Shown here piece after piece: positions 1 through 8,591 of a stretch of 64,000 bases of DNA (its first letter is position 1; each line of letters starts with the position of its first letter). The stretch comes from Loktanella gaetbuli (GTDB taxonomy: Bacteria > Pseudomonadota > Alphaproteobacteria > Rhodobacterales > Rhodobacteraceae). Below the pieces are notes generated by a model. That model did not search any database. It saw only the letters and a list, made by a program, of their open reading frames with translations, and was not told the origin of the DNA. Location of the stretch: the NCBI RefSeq assembly GCF_020531945.1, contig NZ_JAJATZ010000003.1:62001-126000 (forward strand), in the 5' to 3' direction. A program made the translations under genes and the position numbers.

Positions 1-153
1 CAGATCGGGCAGCGCCACGCCGTCCTGATGGAAAGCCCCCGCATGGGTCGCACCGCACAATTCGCAGAGGTGCATTTCGACGCAGATCAACCCACCGGCC
101 AGATCGTTGATGCGGTGATCAGCGGCGCGGACAAGACGCACCTGACAGCCTGA
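1..153 (+). CDS. mtaB: tRNA t6A37 methylthiotransferase MtaB, C-terminal end (partial)
   Basis: Only the last 50 codons are inside the window; the reading frame is open from base 1 to the TGA at 151-153. The visible tail (LMESPRMGRTAQFAEV, then a valine-rich strand ending in SGADKTHLTA) looks like the TRAM-type RNA-binding end of the radical-SAM enzyme that methylthiolates t6A37 of tRNA. The catalytic part is outside the window, so the call rests on the TRAM-like tail and on my recollection that mtaB lies upstream of petABC in related bacteria. Confidence 0.55.
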   Translation, partial: QIGQRHAVLMESPRMGRTAQFAEVHFDADQPTGQIVDAVISGADKTHLTA

Positions 154-210
154 CCCCTCGACAGTTAGCCATGACCGGGTGCAGTGTTGTGCCAAACCCG
201 GAGGACCTTC

Positions 211-816
211 ATGCAACTGCTGTATTCACCTGCTTCGCCCTTTGCCCGCAAATGCCGCGTCCTGCTGCGCGAGGCGAACCTTTTGGACGCGGTCCAGGAG
301 GTCAATGTCAGCACCACGCCTTTTGCCACCGATGCGGCCGTAGCCGCCGCCAATCCCATAGGCAAGATTCCGGCGCTGCTACGCCTTCACGGACCGGCAC
401 TTTATGACAGTCGCGTCATTACCCGTTTTCTCGATGACCACGGGAACGCCGGCCTTTATCCGCATGCCCGCCTGTGGGACACGCTGATCCTCGAGGCGAC
501 GGCTGACGGCATCATGGAGGCCGCTCTGGCGATTACCTACGAAGGCCGGATGCGACCGGACGACAAACAATGGCCTGAATGGACCGACGCACAATGGGCC
601 AAGGTCACCCGTGCGTTGGACGCCGTCGAGGACCGCTGGATCAGCCATTTGTCCGGCCCGCTGGACATGGGCCAGATCGCGATGGCCTGCGCATTGGGAT
701 ACCTGGATCTGCGGCATGATTCGCGCAAATGGCGTGCCGGACGGGACGCGCTGGCCGGTTGGCATGCCACATTCAGCGGGCGCTCGACCATGATCGACAC
801 CGCTGCGACGGCCTGA
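211..816 (+). CDS. Glutathione S-transferase family protein
   Basis: A 201-residue protein, the usual length for a soluble GST. The first 75 residues read as the thioredoxin-like glutathione-binding domain: LLYSPASPFARKCRVLLREA at the N-terminus, then the NPIGKIPALL turn with its conserved proline. The remainder is the helical C-terminal domain. I chose the ATG at 211 because a GGAGG lies at 200-204 and the domain begins right after it; in-frame codons further upstream have no such site. The substrate cannot be told from sequence. It lies between mtaB and petA on the same strand, with 236 bases separating it from petA. Confidence 0.8.
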   Translation: MQLLYSPASPFARKCRVLLREANLLDAVQEVNVSTTPFATDAAVAAANPIGKIPALLRLHGPALYDSRVITRFLDDHGNAGLYPHARLWDTLILEATADGIMEAALAITYEGRMRPDDKQWPEWTDAQWAKVTRALDAVEDRWISHLSGPLDMGQIAMACALGYLDLRHDSRKWRAGRDALAGWHATFSGRSTMIDTAATA

Positions 817-1052
817 CCCGCAGCAATGCGCCGCAGCCAGCATGTTTGGATAAAGTGGTCAGCGGCACTATTATTAAGCGTACGGCGAAAGCTTTCCTTA
901 GGCGTGCGCCGCGAAACTGCAACCCCTGCGCTGGAATGTCCGCTGGACGGGCCGGGTCGTGCAAGCTAAACAGCGCCGAATTAAGCGGCGTAGTCCGCCT
1001 ATTGTCTTTCGCAGAGCGGTTCACCCCGTTCACTACAACCGGAGATATCCCT

Positions 1053-1634
1053 TTGTCACATGCAGACGAACACCAGGGCACACGCCGCGATTTTCTATAT
1101 TATGCGACGGCCGGTGCCGGCGTGGTGATCACGGGCGCAGCCGTCTGGCCCCTGGTTAACCAAATGAACCCATCCGCCGATGTGCAGGCACTCGCGTCGA
1201 TCCGTGTCGATGTGTCCGGCGTCACCGAAGGTAGCCAGCTGACCGTACTGTGGCAGGGCAAGCCTGTTTTCATCCGCTACCGCACGCAGTCCGAAATCGA
1301 CGCCGCGCGCGCTGTGGACCTGGCTGATCTGCCGGATCAATCCGCTGAAAACGCCAACCTGGCCGTCGGTTCCGAAGCAATCGACCAGAACCGCGCGCTG
1401 CCCAACCCCGAAGGTTCCGACGCGCCCGAGGGCGCATGGCTGGTGCAGATGGGCGTCTGTACCCACCTTGGCTGTGTGCCACTGGGTGAACAGGGTGATT
1501 TCGGCGGCTGGTTCTGCCCGTGCCACGGCAGCCACTACGACACCGCAGGCCGCATCCGCCGCGGGCCTGCGCCCACCAACTTGCCCGTGCCGGTCGCCGC
1601 ATTCGTCGACCCCACGACCATCGAACTCGGTTAA
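1053..1634 (+). CDS. petA: Ubiquinol-cytochrome c reductase iron-sulfur (Rieske) subunit
   Basis: This is the 2Fe-2S subunit of the cytochrome bc1 complex, which takes electrons from ubiquinol on the periplasmic side. The 193-residue product has a twin-arginine N-terminus (TRRDFLYYATAGAG) followed by a hydrophobic anchor, as in Tat-exported Rieske proteins. The cluster motifs are CTHLGC at residues 136-141 and CPCHGSHYD from 155; Cys136, His138, Cys155 and His158 are the expected ligands and Cys141/Cys157 the disulfide. No ATG fits. The TTG at 1053, behind GGAGA at 1041, gives the family length. It is first in petABC, 12 bases before petB. Confidence 0.95.
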   Translation: MSHADEHQGTRRDFLYYATAGAGVVITGAAVWPLVNQMNPSADVQALASIRVDVSGVTEGSQLTVLWQGKPVFIRYRTQSEIDAARAVDLADLPDQSAENANLAVGSEAIDQNRALPNPEGSDAPEGAWLVQMGVCTHLGCVPLGEQGDFGGWFCPCHGSHYDTAGRIRRGPAPTNLPVPVAAFVDPTTIELG

Positions 1635-1646
1635 AGGAGAAACAGC

Positions 1647-2990
1647 ATGGCTGGCATCCCGCACGACCACTACGAGCCGTCATCGAACGGTGAAAAGTGG
1701 CTTCACAAGCGTCTTCCCATCCTCGGCATCGCCTATGATACGCTGATGATCCCGACGCCAAAGAACCTGAACTGGATGTGGATCTGGGGCATCGTCCTGA
1801 CATTCACGCTGGTCCTGCAGATCGTGACCGGCATCGTGCTGGTCATGCACTATGTGCCGCACGTCGACATGGCGTTCGAATCCGTCGAACACATCATGCG
1901 CAACGTGAACGGCGGTCACATGATCCGCTATTTCCACTCCAACGGCGCATCGCTGTTCTTTATCGCCGTGTATCTGCACATTTTCCGCAGCCTCTACTAC
2001 GGCAACTACAAGGCACCGCGCGAGGTGACGTGGATCATCGGCATGCTGATGTATCTGCTGATGATGGGCACCGCGTTCATGGGTTACGTTCTGCCCTGGG
2101 GCCAGATGTCGTTCCACGGCACGGCCGTGATCACCGGTCTGTTCGGTGCCGTGCCCTTTGTCGGTGAAGCACTGCAAACATGGTTGCTGGGTGCGTCCGC
2201 CGTCGGTCAGCCTGCGCTGAACCGCTTCTTCTCTTTGCATTACCTGATGCCCTTCATCCTGCTGGGCCTGACGATCGTGCACATCTGGGCGTTCCACACG
2301 ACCGGCAACAACAACCCCACGGGTGTTGAGGTCCGCCGCACGTCCAAGGAAGACGCTGCCAAGGACACGCTGCCGTTCTGGCCCTATTTCGTGATCAAGG
2401 ATCTGTTCGCGCTGGCGATCATCCTCGCGGTGTTCATGGCAATCGTCGGTTTCATGCCGAACTACCTGGGCCACCCGGACAACTACATCCCGGCGAACCC
2501 GCTGGCCACGCCGTCGCACATCGTGCCGGAATGGTATTTCCTGCCGTTCTACGCGATCCTGCGGGCCTTTACCGCAGACGTGTGGGTCGTTCAGATCGTG
2601 AACTTCCTGACCTTCGGCATCATCGACGCCAAATTCTTTGGTGTTCTGGCGATGTTCGGTGCGATCGCCGTGATGGCGCTGGCCCCCTGGCTGGACACAT
2701 CGACCGTGCGTTCGGGCCGCTATCGCCCGATGTTCAAGTGGTGGTTTGCCCTGCTGGTCGTCGACTTCATCGTGCTGATGTGGGTCGGTGCACAGGCCGC
2801 GGAATTCCCGTATGACTGGATTTCGCTGATCGCCTCGACCTACTGGTTTGCCTACTTCCTGGTGATCCTGCCGCTGCTGGGCGTTCTGGAAAAACCGCTG
2901 CCCCTGCCCGAAACGATCGAGGCCGATTATGCAGCGCACTATGCCTCCAAGACCGGTGGCACGAAAACCATCGTGAACCCGGCAGAGTGA
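1647..2990 (+). CDS. petB: Cytochrome b subunit of the bc1 complex
   Basis: A 447-residue integral membrane protein of the length typical of Rhodobacter-type cytochrome b. It carries haems bL and bH and the Qo and Qi quinone sites. Long hydrophobic helices run through the whole protein. The PEWYFLPFYAILRA segment carries the conserved PEWY of the Qo site, and histidines suited to haem binding lie in the second and fourth helices (for example VYLHIFRS and HYLMPF). A strong AAAGGAG precedes the ATG. The stop overlaps the region where petC begins, so petB and petC are translationally close. Confidence 0.97.
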   Translation: MAGIPHDHYEPSSNGEKWLHKRLPILGIAYDTLMIPTPKNLNWMWIWGIVLTFTLVLQIVTGIVLVMHYVPHVDMAFESVEHIMRNVNGGHMIRYFHSNGASLFFIAVYLHIFRSLYYGNYKAPREVTWIIGMLMYLLMMGTAFMGYVLPWGQMSFHGTAVITGLFGAVPFVGEALQTWLLGASAVGQPALNRFFSLHYLMPFILLGLTIVHIWAFHTTGNNNPTGVEVRRTSKEDAAKDTLPFWPYFVIKDLFALAIILAVFMAIVGFMPNYLGHPDNYIPANPLATPSHIVPEWYFLPFYAILRAFTADVWVVQIVNFLTFGIIDAKFFGVLAMFGAIAVMALAPWLDTSTVRSGRYRPMFKWWFALLVVDFIVLMWVGAQAAEFPYDWISLIASTYWFAYFLVILPLLGVLEKPLPLPETIEADYAAHYASKTGGTKTIVNPAE

Positions 2991-3004
2991 AAGACAAAGG
3001 ATCT

Positions 3005-3883
3005 ATGACAATGTTTCGCAAACTTTCACTGACAACGATGATGGCCTTGGCGCTTGGCGCCGGGGCCGCCCACGCCGCGAGCGTCGAGGTCGAAATCACC
3101 GACTACGCCTTCCCGTTCGAGGGTCCGTTCGGCTCGTATGACACCAACCAGCTTCAGCGGGGCCTCAAGGTCTACACTGAAATCTGCTCGGCCTGTCATG
3201 GTCTCGAACTGGTCGCGTTCCGCACGCTTTCGGACGAAAAAGGCCCTGCCCTGCCCGAAGAGCAGATGCGCGCCTACGCCGAAAACTTCGAAGTATTCGA
3301 CCAGGCACTTGATGACGGCTTTGGTGACTTCCGCCCGGCAACACCGGCGGATCGCTATCCCGAATCGTCGTTGGCCAACGCCCCCGATCTGTCGCTGATG
3401 GCAAAATCGCGTGCTGGTTTCCACGGCCCCTACGGGACCGGCATCAGCCAGCTGATCAACGGCATGGGTGGCGCTGAATACATCGCATCGCTGCTGACCG
3501 GCTACGAAGAAGAGCCGGAATGCGCGCTGGAAATGGAAACGCCGATGGATGGCTACTATAATGTAGCCTTTGCCAACGGCGGCTTTCCCGAGGCGTGCAA
3601 GGACGATCACGGCCATCACACCGTGCCCGGCAGCTGGATCGCGATGGCACCGCCGCTGTATGGCGACGATCTGGACTATGACGACGGCACCGAAGCCACT
3701 CTGGAACAAAGCGCGCAAGACGTGGCTGCATTCCTGATGTGGACCGCAGAACCCAAGATGACGGCCCGCAAGCAGGCCGGTATGACGGGCGTTCTCTTTC
3801 TGTCGCTGTTGGCGGTACTACTGTACCTCACCAACAAGAAACTTTGGGCACCGCACAAGCCCAAGTACAAAGACGAAGCCTGA
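3005..3883 (+). CDS. petC: Cytochrome c1 subunit of the bc1 complex
   Basis: About 292 residues: a cleavable signal peptide (MFRKLSLTTMMALALGAGAAHA), a periplasmic haem c domain with CSACHG at residues 61-66 (Cys61, Cys64, His65), and one C-terminal membrane anchor (GVLFLSLLAVLLYLTNKK). It passes electrons from the Rieske centre to soluble cytochrome c. Two adjacent ATGs (3005 and 3011) are possible behind AAAGG at 2996; a GTG overlapping the petB stop is also in frame but has no better site. A strong hairpin terminator follows. Confidence 0.95.
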   Translation: MTMFRKLSLTTMMALALGAGAAHAASVEVEITDYAFPFEGPFGSYDTNQLQRGLKVYTEICSACHGLELVAFRTLSDEKGPALPEEQMRAYAENFEVFDQALDDGFGDFRPATPADRYPESSLANAPDLSLMAKSRAGFHGPYGTGISQLINGMGGAEYIASLLTGYEEEPECALEMETPMDGYYNVAFANGGFPEACKDDHGHHTVPGSWIAMAPPLYGDDLDYDDGTEATLEQSAQDVAAFLMWTAEPKMTARKQAGMTGVLFLSLLAVLLYLTNKKLWAPHKPKYKDEA

Positions 3884-3908
3884 TCGTTTCCCGATCATGA
3901 CAAATCAA

Positions 3909-3935
3909 AGGCCCGCCAATCTGGCGGGCCTTTTT
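3909..3935 (+). terminator. Rho-independent terminator of petABC
   Basis: A 9-bp inverted repeat (AGGCCCGCC / GGCGGGCCT) with a five-base loop is followed by TTTTT. It sits 26 bases after the petC stop and at the 3' end of the convergent thiQ, so it may serve both transcripts. Confidence 0.85.
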
Positions 3936-4627
3936 CATGTGCCCAGATAGGCCCGCAGCGCGGCAGGCGGATCTGCAAACAACGCGGCGGTCGACTGGGG
4001 GGGCTGCACCACACCATCGGCGACCAGAACGACCTGATCGGCCCATGCACGGGCATCCGACGGATCATGGGTAACCATCAGCACGGTACGCCCCGCCTGG
4101 ACAAGCGTGCCTTGCACCAGTTCCAGCATCTCGGCCCGCAGGGCCGGTCCCAGTGCTGCGAATGCCTCGTCCAGCAGCACCACCGGCCGGTCAGCCAGCA
4201 AGACACGCGCCAGTGCCGCACGGCTTTGCTGTCCACCGGACAGTGCTGCCGGCTTGCGATGACCAAGATCACCCAGACTAACTCGTACCAGAACGTCATC
4301 AATGCGACGGGTCTCTGCCGCTGACATCCGCAGACGCGGGCCCAACGCCAGACCGACATTCTGGGCAACAGTCAGATGCGGAAACAGGTTGTTGTCCTGA
4401 AACAGCATCGTCACCGGACGGTCCCCCGGTGCGCGACCCGACAGATCGCGACCGTCCCAGGAAATCTGCCCGGCATCGGGGTCCAGAAAACCCGCAATCG
4501 CGGACAGCAAGGTCGATTTGCCGCCTCCAGACGGTCCGATCACCGCAGTCAGGCCCGGCCCGACATGCGCATCCGCAGTCAGCGTAAATTCACCTACGCG
4601 CAGGCTCACGTTGTCAAAGGTCAGCAT
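3935..4627 (-). CDS. thiQ: Thiamine ABC transporter ATP-binding protein
   Basis: A 230-residue ABC ATPase that powers thiamine/TPP import. Visible motifs are Walker A GPSGGGKS near residue 33, the signature LSGGQQSR near 129, and Walker B VVLLDEAF near 150. Its start overlaps the end of the permease gene by 14 bases, so it is the last gene of a thiB-thiP-thiQ operon. The substrate is inferred from the upstream TPP riboswitch and the order of the three genes. Confidence 0.88.
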   Translation of the reverse strand: MLTFDNVSLRVGEFTLTADAHVGPGLTAVIGPSGGGKSTLLSAIAGFLDPDAGQISWDGRDLSGRAPGDRPVTMLFQDNNLFPHLTVAQNVGLALGPRLRMSAAETRRIDDVLVRVSLGDLGHRKPAALSGGQQSRAALARVLLADRPVVLLDEAFAALGPALRAEMLELVQGTLVQAGRTVLMVTHDPSDARAWADQVVLVADGVVQPPQSTAALFADPPAALRAYLGT

Positions 4628-6113
4628 CGACGCGCCCTCCCCGGTCGCAAATCCAGAATGCCGTCAGCGACAGCCCCAGCAACAGCAGCGCAGCACTTGC
4701 CGCGGCCTCCATCTGGTAGGCCCCCATCAGACGGTACATTGCCAGCGGCAGCGTTTCCTGCGCATCGGTGGCAAAGAGGGCGATCACACCCAGATCCCCC
4801 ATCGAGAGAGCTGCAGCCAGTCCGGCGGCAAACCCCAAGGGTCGCCGCAGGCGCGGCAGCATCACGATACGCAGCGCCGCCCAGCCCGACAGACCCAGAC
4901 TTTGTGACAGGCGATCATAGTTGGCACGCACGTCACGCACCGCAGGGCCAAGCACCCGCAGACCGAAAGGCAACGCCAGCACCGCGTTCACCAGCATCGT
5001 CACCGGCAACGCCACGGCAGTTGGGCTGACAAAGGCATAAACGATCACGAACAGCCCTGTCCCCATGACCAGCGCGCTGGATGCAAGCGGCAGCACGCCG
5101 ACCAGATTGGCGATCCGCCCGCCCCGGAACGCCAGGGAGAGCGCCATCAGAACGCTCAGGATGGTAGACCCCGCCGCGACAGCGACGGAACGGCCTGCTG
5201 CAGCCCATATGCTGTCCGGCAATTGGCTTAGTCCCGGCAGGCCGCGCAGCACGATCATCACCAACGGCGTCACCAGAAATAGCGTCACGGCCACCAGCCA
5301 GACCCAGTCCAGCGGACTGCGATCCCATCGGGCAACCGTGCGATCCAGCCCACCGCCCAGACCGTCCAGAGGCGTGATGCGCCAGGCAATTGCAGCCGCG
5401 ACAGCGCAGAGCGCGAATTGCACGGCGGCTAGCAGCGCGGCACGCCCCAGATCGAAATCAAAGCGTATCGCCTGATAGATTGCCAGTTCCACGGTCGTGG
5501 CCCGCGGCCCGCCGCCAAGGATCAACGCCACCGCGAAGCTGGTCAAGCAGATCAGGAAAATCACCAGTGCGGCCCCCGGCAGGACGCGTTGCAGCATCGG
5601 CCATTCCAGCACGCGCCACATCGGCGCATTCAGTTGCGCCGCCAGCCGGAAACGCTCGGACGGGATGTCCAGCCAGCCCTGCAGGATCAGCCGGACGGCC
5701 AATGGCAGGTTGAAAAACACATGCGCAAGGATGACACCACCCGCACCATAGATACTGACAGGTGCAACACCGATCAGGCCAAGCGCGTCGTTCGCGAGAC
5801 CCCCACGACCAAACACCGCAAGTAGCCCCAGCACGGCCACGATGACCGGCAGCAGGAACGGCGCGCCCAGCAACATGACCAGTGCCGACCGGCCCCTGAA
5901 CTGACGCCGGGCCAGCGCGCGCGCCACGGGAATGGCCAGCAGCACCGACACCCCGGCCGATGCCATCGCCTGCCACAGGGTGAACCGGATTGCCGCCCAA
6001 TCGGCCGCAGCAAGACCACTGCCGACCTGCGCGCGCGTCGCGACGGCCACCAGCGTCCCCAGCGTCAGCACAAGGACCAGCGCGACCGACAGGCGCGCTG
6101 GCAGGCTGCGCAT
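4614..6113 (-). CDS. thiP: Thiamine ABC transporter permease
   Basis: A two-domain inner membrane permease of about 499 residues with roughly twelve hydrophobic helices. This is the fused architecture of ThiP, in which each half carries one ATPase-contact loop. The ATG at 6113 overlaps the thiB stop as TGATG, a common coupling junction. An in-frame ATG 24 bases upstream (6137) would give 507 residues and cannot be excluded. It passes thiamine from the ThiB binding protein across the membrane. Confidence 0.88.
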   Translation of the reverse strand: MRSLPARLSVALVLVLTLGTLVAVATRAQVGSGLAAADWAAIRFTLWQAMASAGVSVLLAIPVARALARRQFRGRSALVMLLGAPFLLPVIVAVLGLLAVFGRGGLANDALGLIGVAPVSIYGAGGVILAHVFFNLPLAVRLILQGWLDIPSERFRLAAQLNAPMWRVLEWPMLQRVLPGAALVIFLICLTSFAVALILGGGPRATTVELAIYQAIRFDFDLGRAALLAAVQFALCAVAAAIAWRITPLDGLGGGLDRTVARWDRSPLDWVWLVAVTLFLVTPLVMIVLRGLPGLSQLPDSIWAAAGRSVAVAAGSTILSVLMALSLAFRGGRIANLVGVLPLASSALVMGTGLFVIVYAFVSPTAVALPVTMLVNAVLALPFGLRVLGPAVRDVRANYDRLSQSLGLSGWAALRIVMLPRLRRPLGFAAGLAAALSMGDLGVIALFATDAQETLPLAMYRLMGAYQMEAAASAALLLLGLSLTAFWICDRGGRVDADL

Positions 6114-7087
6114 CACTGCGACAGCGCGTTGCGCCATGTCTCCAACGCCGTATCCCGAATTGCGGCCGCGTCCTGCGACGACAACAGCAGCCCGGTTTCC
6201 GGCACGGTCAGCGTCTCGAATCCGTCCGGCAGCGCCACGTCAGTGGCCGGATACATCCAGTTTGTTGTCGGTATCACCTCTTGGAACGCGGGCGTGGCGA
6301 TGAACGCCATGAACTGATCGGCCAGTGCTGACTGATCGGTGTTCGCGACCTTGGCCGCGACTTCGACCTGCAGATAGTTGCCACCGTCAAACGCCCAGGA
6401 TGTTTTCGTGGCGTCCTCTTCTGCGATCAGGTGATAGGCAGGCGAGGTCGTATAGGACAGCACTGCGTCCGCCTCGCCTTCGAGGAACAGGTTGTAGGCC
6501 TCTGTCCAGCCCGGCGTGACGGTGACGATGTTGTCGGACAACCCTTCCCAGATCGCACCGGCCTGGTCGCCATGGACCGCCTGCACCCACATCAACAGGC
6601 CCAGTCCCGGCGTCGATGACCGCGGATCCTGGACAACGATGCTCAGGTCGCTGTCGGCCAGTTCCTGAAATGACGCGACCGACGGCGTGTCGGCCTGCGC
6701 CACAAACGCGAGGTAGCCCCAGTCAAAAGGCAGGAACGTGTCGTCGTCCCATGTGATCGGCAGTGCGAAATCTGCCGTCACACCATGCGGTGCGAACAGG
6801 CCGGTTGCTGCAGCGGCAGCGGTCAGGTTCGTATCGAGGCCCAAAACGACATCCGCATCCGTGCGCGCACCCTCCAGTTGCAGCCGGGCGAGCAGGGCCG
6901 CCCCGTCGCCCGCCCCCGTAAAGACCAGATCACAGCCGCACTCTGCCTCGAACGCCTTTTCGATGGCCGGGCCAGGGCCCCATTCGGATGTGAAACTGTC
7001 GTAAGTATAAACGTTCAGGGTCGGTGTCTGGGCCAAGGCAGGGCTTGCACAGATCAGGGCCGCGACGCTTGCAAAGGTGGTTTTCAT
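6113..7087 (-). CDS. thiB: Thiamine-binding periplasmic protein
   Basis: A 324-residue extracellular solute-binding protein. It starts with a signal peptide (MKTTFASVAALICASPALAQ) and continues TPTLNVYTYDSFTSEWGPGP, the opening typical of ThiB/TbpA. The start at 7087 is set by a GGAGG on the minus strand just upstream and by the signal peptide. It is the first gene after a TPP riboswitch whose aptamer ends about 40 bases before the start, so expression should fall when intracellular TPP is high. Confidence 0.9.
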   Translation of the reverse strand: MKTTFASVAALICASPALAQTPTLNVYTYDSFTSEWGPGPAIEKAFEAECGCDLVFTGAGDGAALLARLQLEGARTDADVVLGLDTNLTAAAAATGLFAPHGVTADFALPITWDDDTFLPFDWGYLAFVAQADTPSVASFQELADSDLSIVVQDPRSSTPGLGLLMWVQAVHGDQAGAIWEGLSDNIVTVTPGWTEAYNLFLEGEADAVLSYTTSPAYHLIAEEDATKTSWAFDGGNYLQVEVAAKVANTDQSALADQFMAFIATPAFQEVIPTTNWMYPATDVALPDGFETLTVPETGLLLSSQDAAAIRDTALETWRNALSQ

Positions 7088-7128
7088 GTCATCCTCCAAA
7101 ACGACGGGCGGATTTGGGGACGACGTTA

Positions 7129-7214
7129 TGCCGGACCTTCCCTCCGCCGGTCTTAACCGGTTCAGGTTCAACGGGTCCGCTTGCGCATCTCAGCCATATG
7201 GCCCCCCGAGGTAC
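7129..7214 (-). promoter_or_regulatory. TPP riboswitch (THI element) upstream of thiBPQ
   Basis: Read on the minus strand, the conserved THI-box blocks occur in order: the GGGG-containing P1/P2 side, CTGAGA, then ACCCGTTGAACCTGAACC, the paired CCGGTTAAGACCGG arm and GGAGGGAAG. These are the signature segments of the TPP aptamer. The short distance to the thiB ribosome-binding site favours control of translation initiation, though an overlapping terminator cannot be excluded by eye. Confidence 0.93.
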
Positions 7215-7411
7215 CCAACAGCTAGCGCCGCCTGCATCAAATGAAAAGGGGCCCGCCGCATCCCCGCGTCAGCACCGGGCGTTCTGACGCATGGATCACG
7301 GCATGGCTTGCACCGACACCGATTTGACGCAAAACACGGTGTCGTCGCTGCACCAGTTGGACACAGCCTGCGCCTTGGGCTATCGCGGCGATCAGAAACG
7401 GAGCGTTGCGC

Positions 7412-8518
7412 ATGTCATTCAACACCTTTGGTCATCTCTTTCGGTTCACCACCTGGGGCGAAAGCCATGGTCCTGCATTGGGTGCGACGATTGATGGATG
7501 CCCGCCGGGCGTGCCGCTGGATGCCGCGATGATCCAGCAATGGCTGGACAAACGCCGCCCCGGCCAGAACCGCAACACTACCCAGCGGAACGAACCCGAC
7601 GCCGTCGAAATCCTGTCCGGCGTCTACGAAGGGCAGACCACCGGCACGCCCATTCAGCTGATGATCCGAAACACGGACCAGCGGTCTAAGGATTACGGCG
7701 ATATCCTGAACACATTCCGCCCGGGACATGCCGACATCACTTATCACCAGAAATACGGCCTGCGCGATCCGCGTGGCGGTGGACGGTCATCCGCCCGTGA
7801 AACAGCCGCGCGTGTGGCCGCAGGCGGCGTGGCACGCGCAGCCATCGGCGCGGCGGCACCAGGCGTGCAGGTCACAGGCTACATGGTGCAGATGGGCGAA
7901 AAGAAGATCGACCGCGACCGGTTCGACTGGGACCAGATCGCACAGAACGATTTCTGGTGTCCTGACGCGCAGGCCGCTGCCGAATGGCAAGACTACCTGA
8001 CCTGGCTGCGCAAGGACGACCACAATTCCGTCGGCGCGATCATCGAGGTGGTTGCCCGCGGCGTGCCGGCGGGCATCGGTGCGCCGATCTATGCGAAACT
8101 CGACACCGACCTCGCCGCCGCAATGATGAGCATCAACGCCGTCAAAGGCGTCGAAATCGGCGAGGGCATGGCCGCAGCCGCGCTGACCGGCCGCACCAAC
8201 GCCGACGAAATCTTTATGGGGAATGACGGCCAGCCGGTCTATTCATCGAACCATGCGGGCGGGATTCTGGGCGGTATCAGCACGGGTCAGGATGTCGTCG
8301 TGCGGTTTGCGGTCAAGCCTACGTCGTCCATCCTGTCGCCGCGCCAGTCGATCACCATGGATGGCCAGCCGACCGAGGTGGTGACAAAGGGTCGTCACGA
8401 CCCCTGTGTGGGCATCCGCGCCGTCCCTGTCGGAGAAGCGATGATGGCCTGCGTGATTCTTGACCACATCCTGCTGGATCGCGGCCAGACGGGCGGCGTG
8501 CGCGGGCGGATCGGCTGA
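7412..8518 (+). CDS. aroC: Chorismate synthase
   Basis: A 368-residue enzyme that converts 5-enolpyruvylshikimate-3-phosphate to chorismate using reduced FMN, the last common step of aromatic amino acid synthesis. It begins FNTFGHLFRFTTWGESHG, with the GESHG signature at residues 16-20, and contains the second family signature GRSSARETAARVAAG. Length and motifs are normal. The ATG at 7412 has GGAG eight bases upstream; a TTG two codons earlier is less likely. Confidence 0.97.
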   Translation: MSFNTFGHLFRFTTWGESHGPALGATIDGCPPGVPLDAAMIQQWLDKRRPGQNRNTTQRNEPDAVEILSGVYEGQTTGTPIQLMIRNTDQRSKDYGDILNTFRPGHADITYHQKYGLRDPRGGGRSSARETAARVAAGGVARAAIGAAAPGVQVTGYMVQMGEKKIDRDRFDWDQIAQNDFWCPDAQAAAEWQDYLTWLRKDDHNSVGAIIEVVARGVPAGIGAPIYAKLDTDLAAAMMSINAVKGVEIGEGMAAAALTGRTNADEIFMGNDGQPVYSSNHAGGILGGISTGQDVVVRFAVKPTSSILSPRQSITMDGQPTEVVTKGRHDPCVGIRAVPVGEAMMACVILDHILLDRGQTGGVRGRIG

Positions 8519-8591
8519 CACCTCACGACCGTTTGTCTGGTGTTTTGTCGCGGTTGGCCTAGCTGTTTGCCAATCGCGCAAGGGGAACGCC

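Noticed and set aside
1680..2939. A 419-codon open frame opposite petB
   Set aside because: It is antisense to a clear cytochrome b gene, is rich in His, Arg and Gln as usual for shadow frames in GC-rich DNA, and has no domain or ribosome-binding site.
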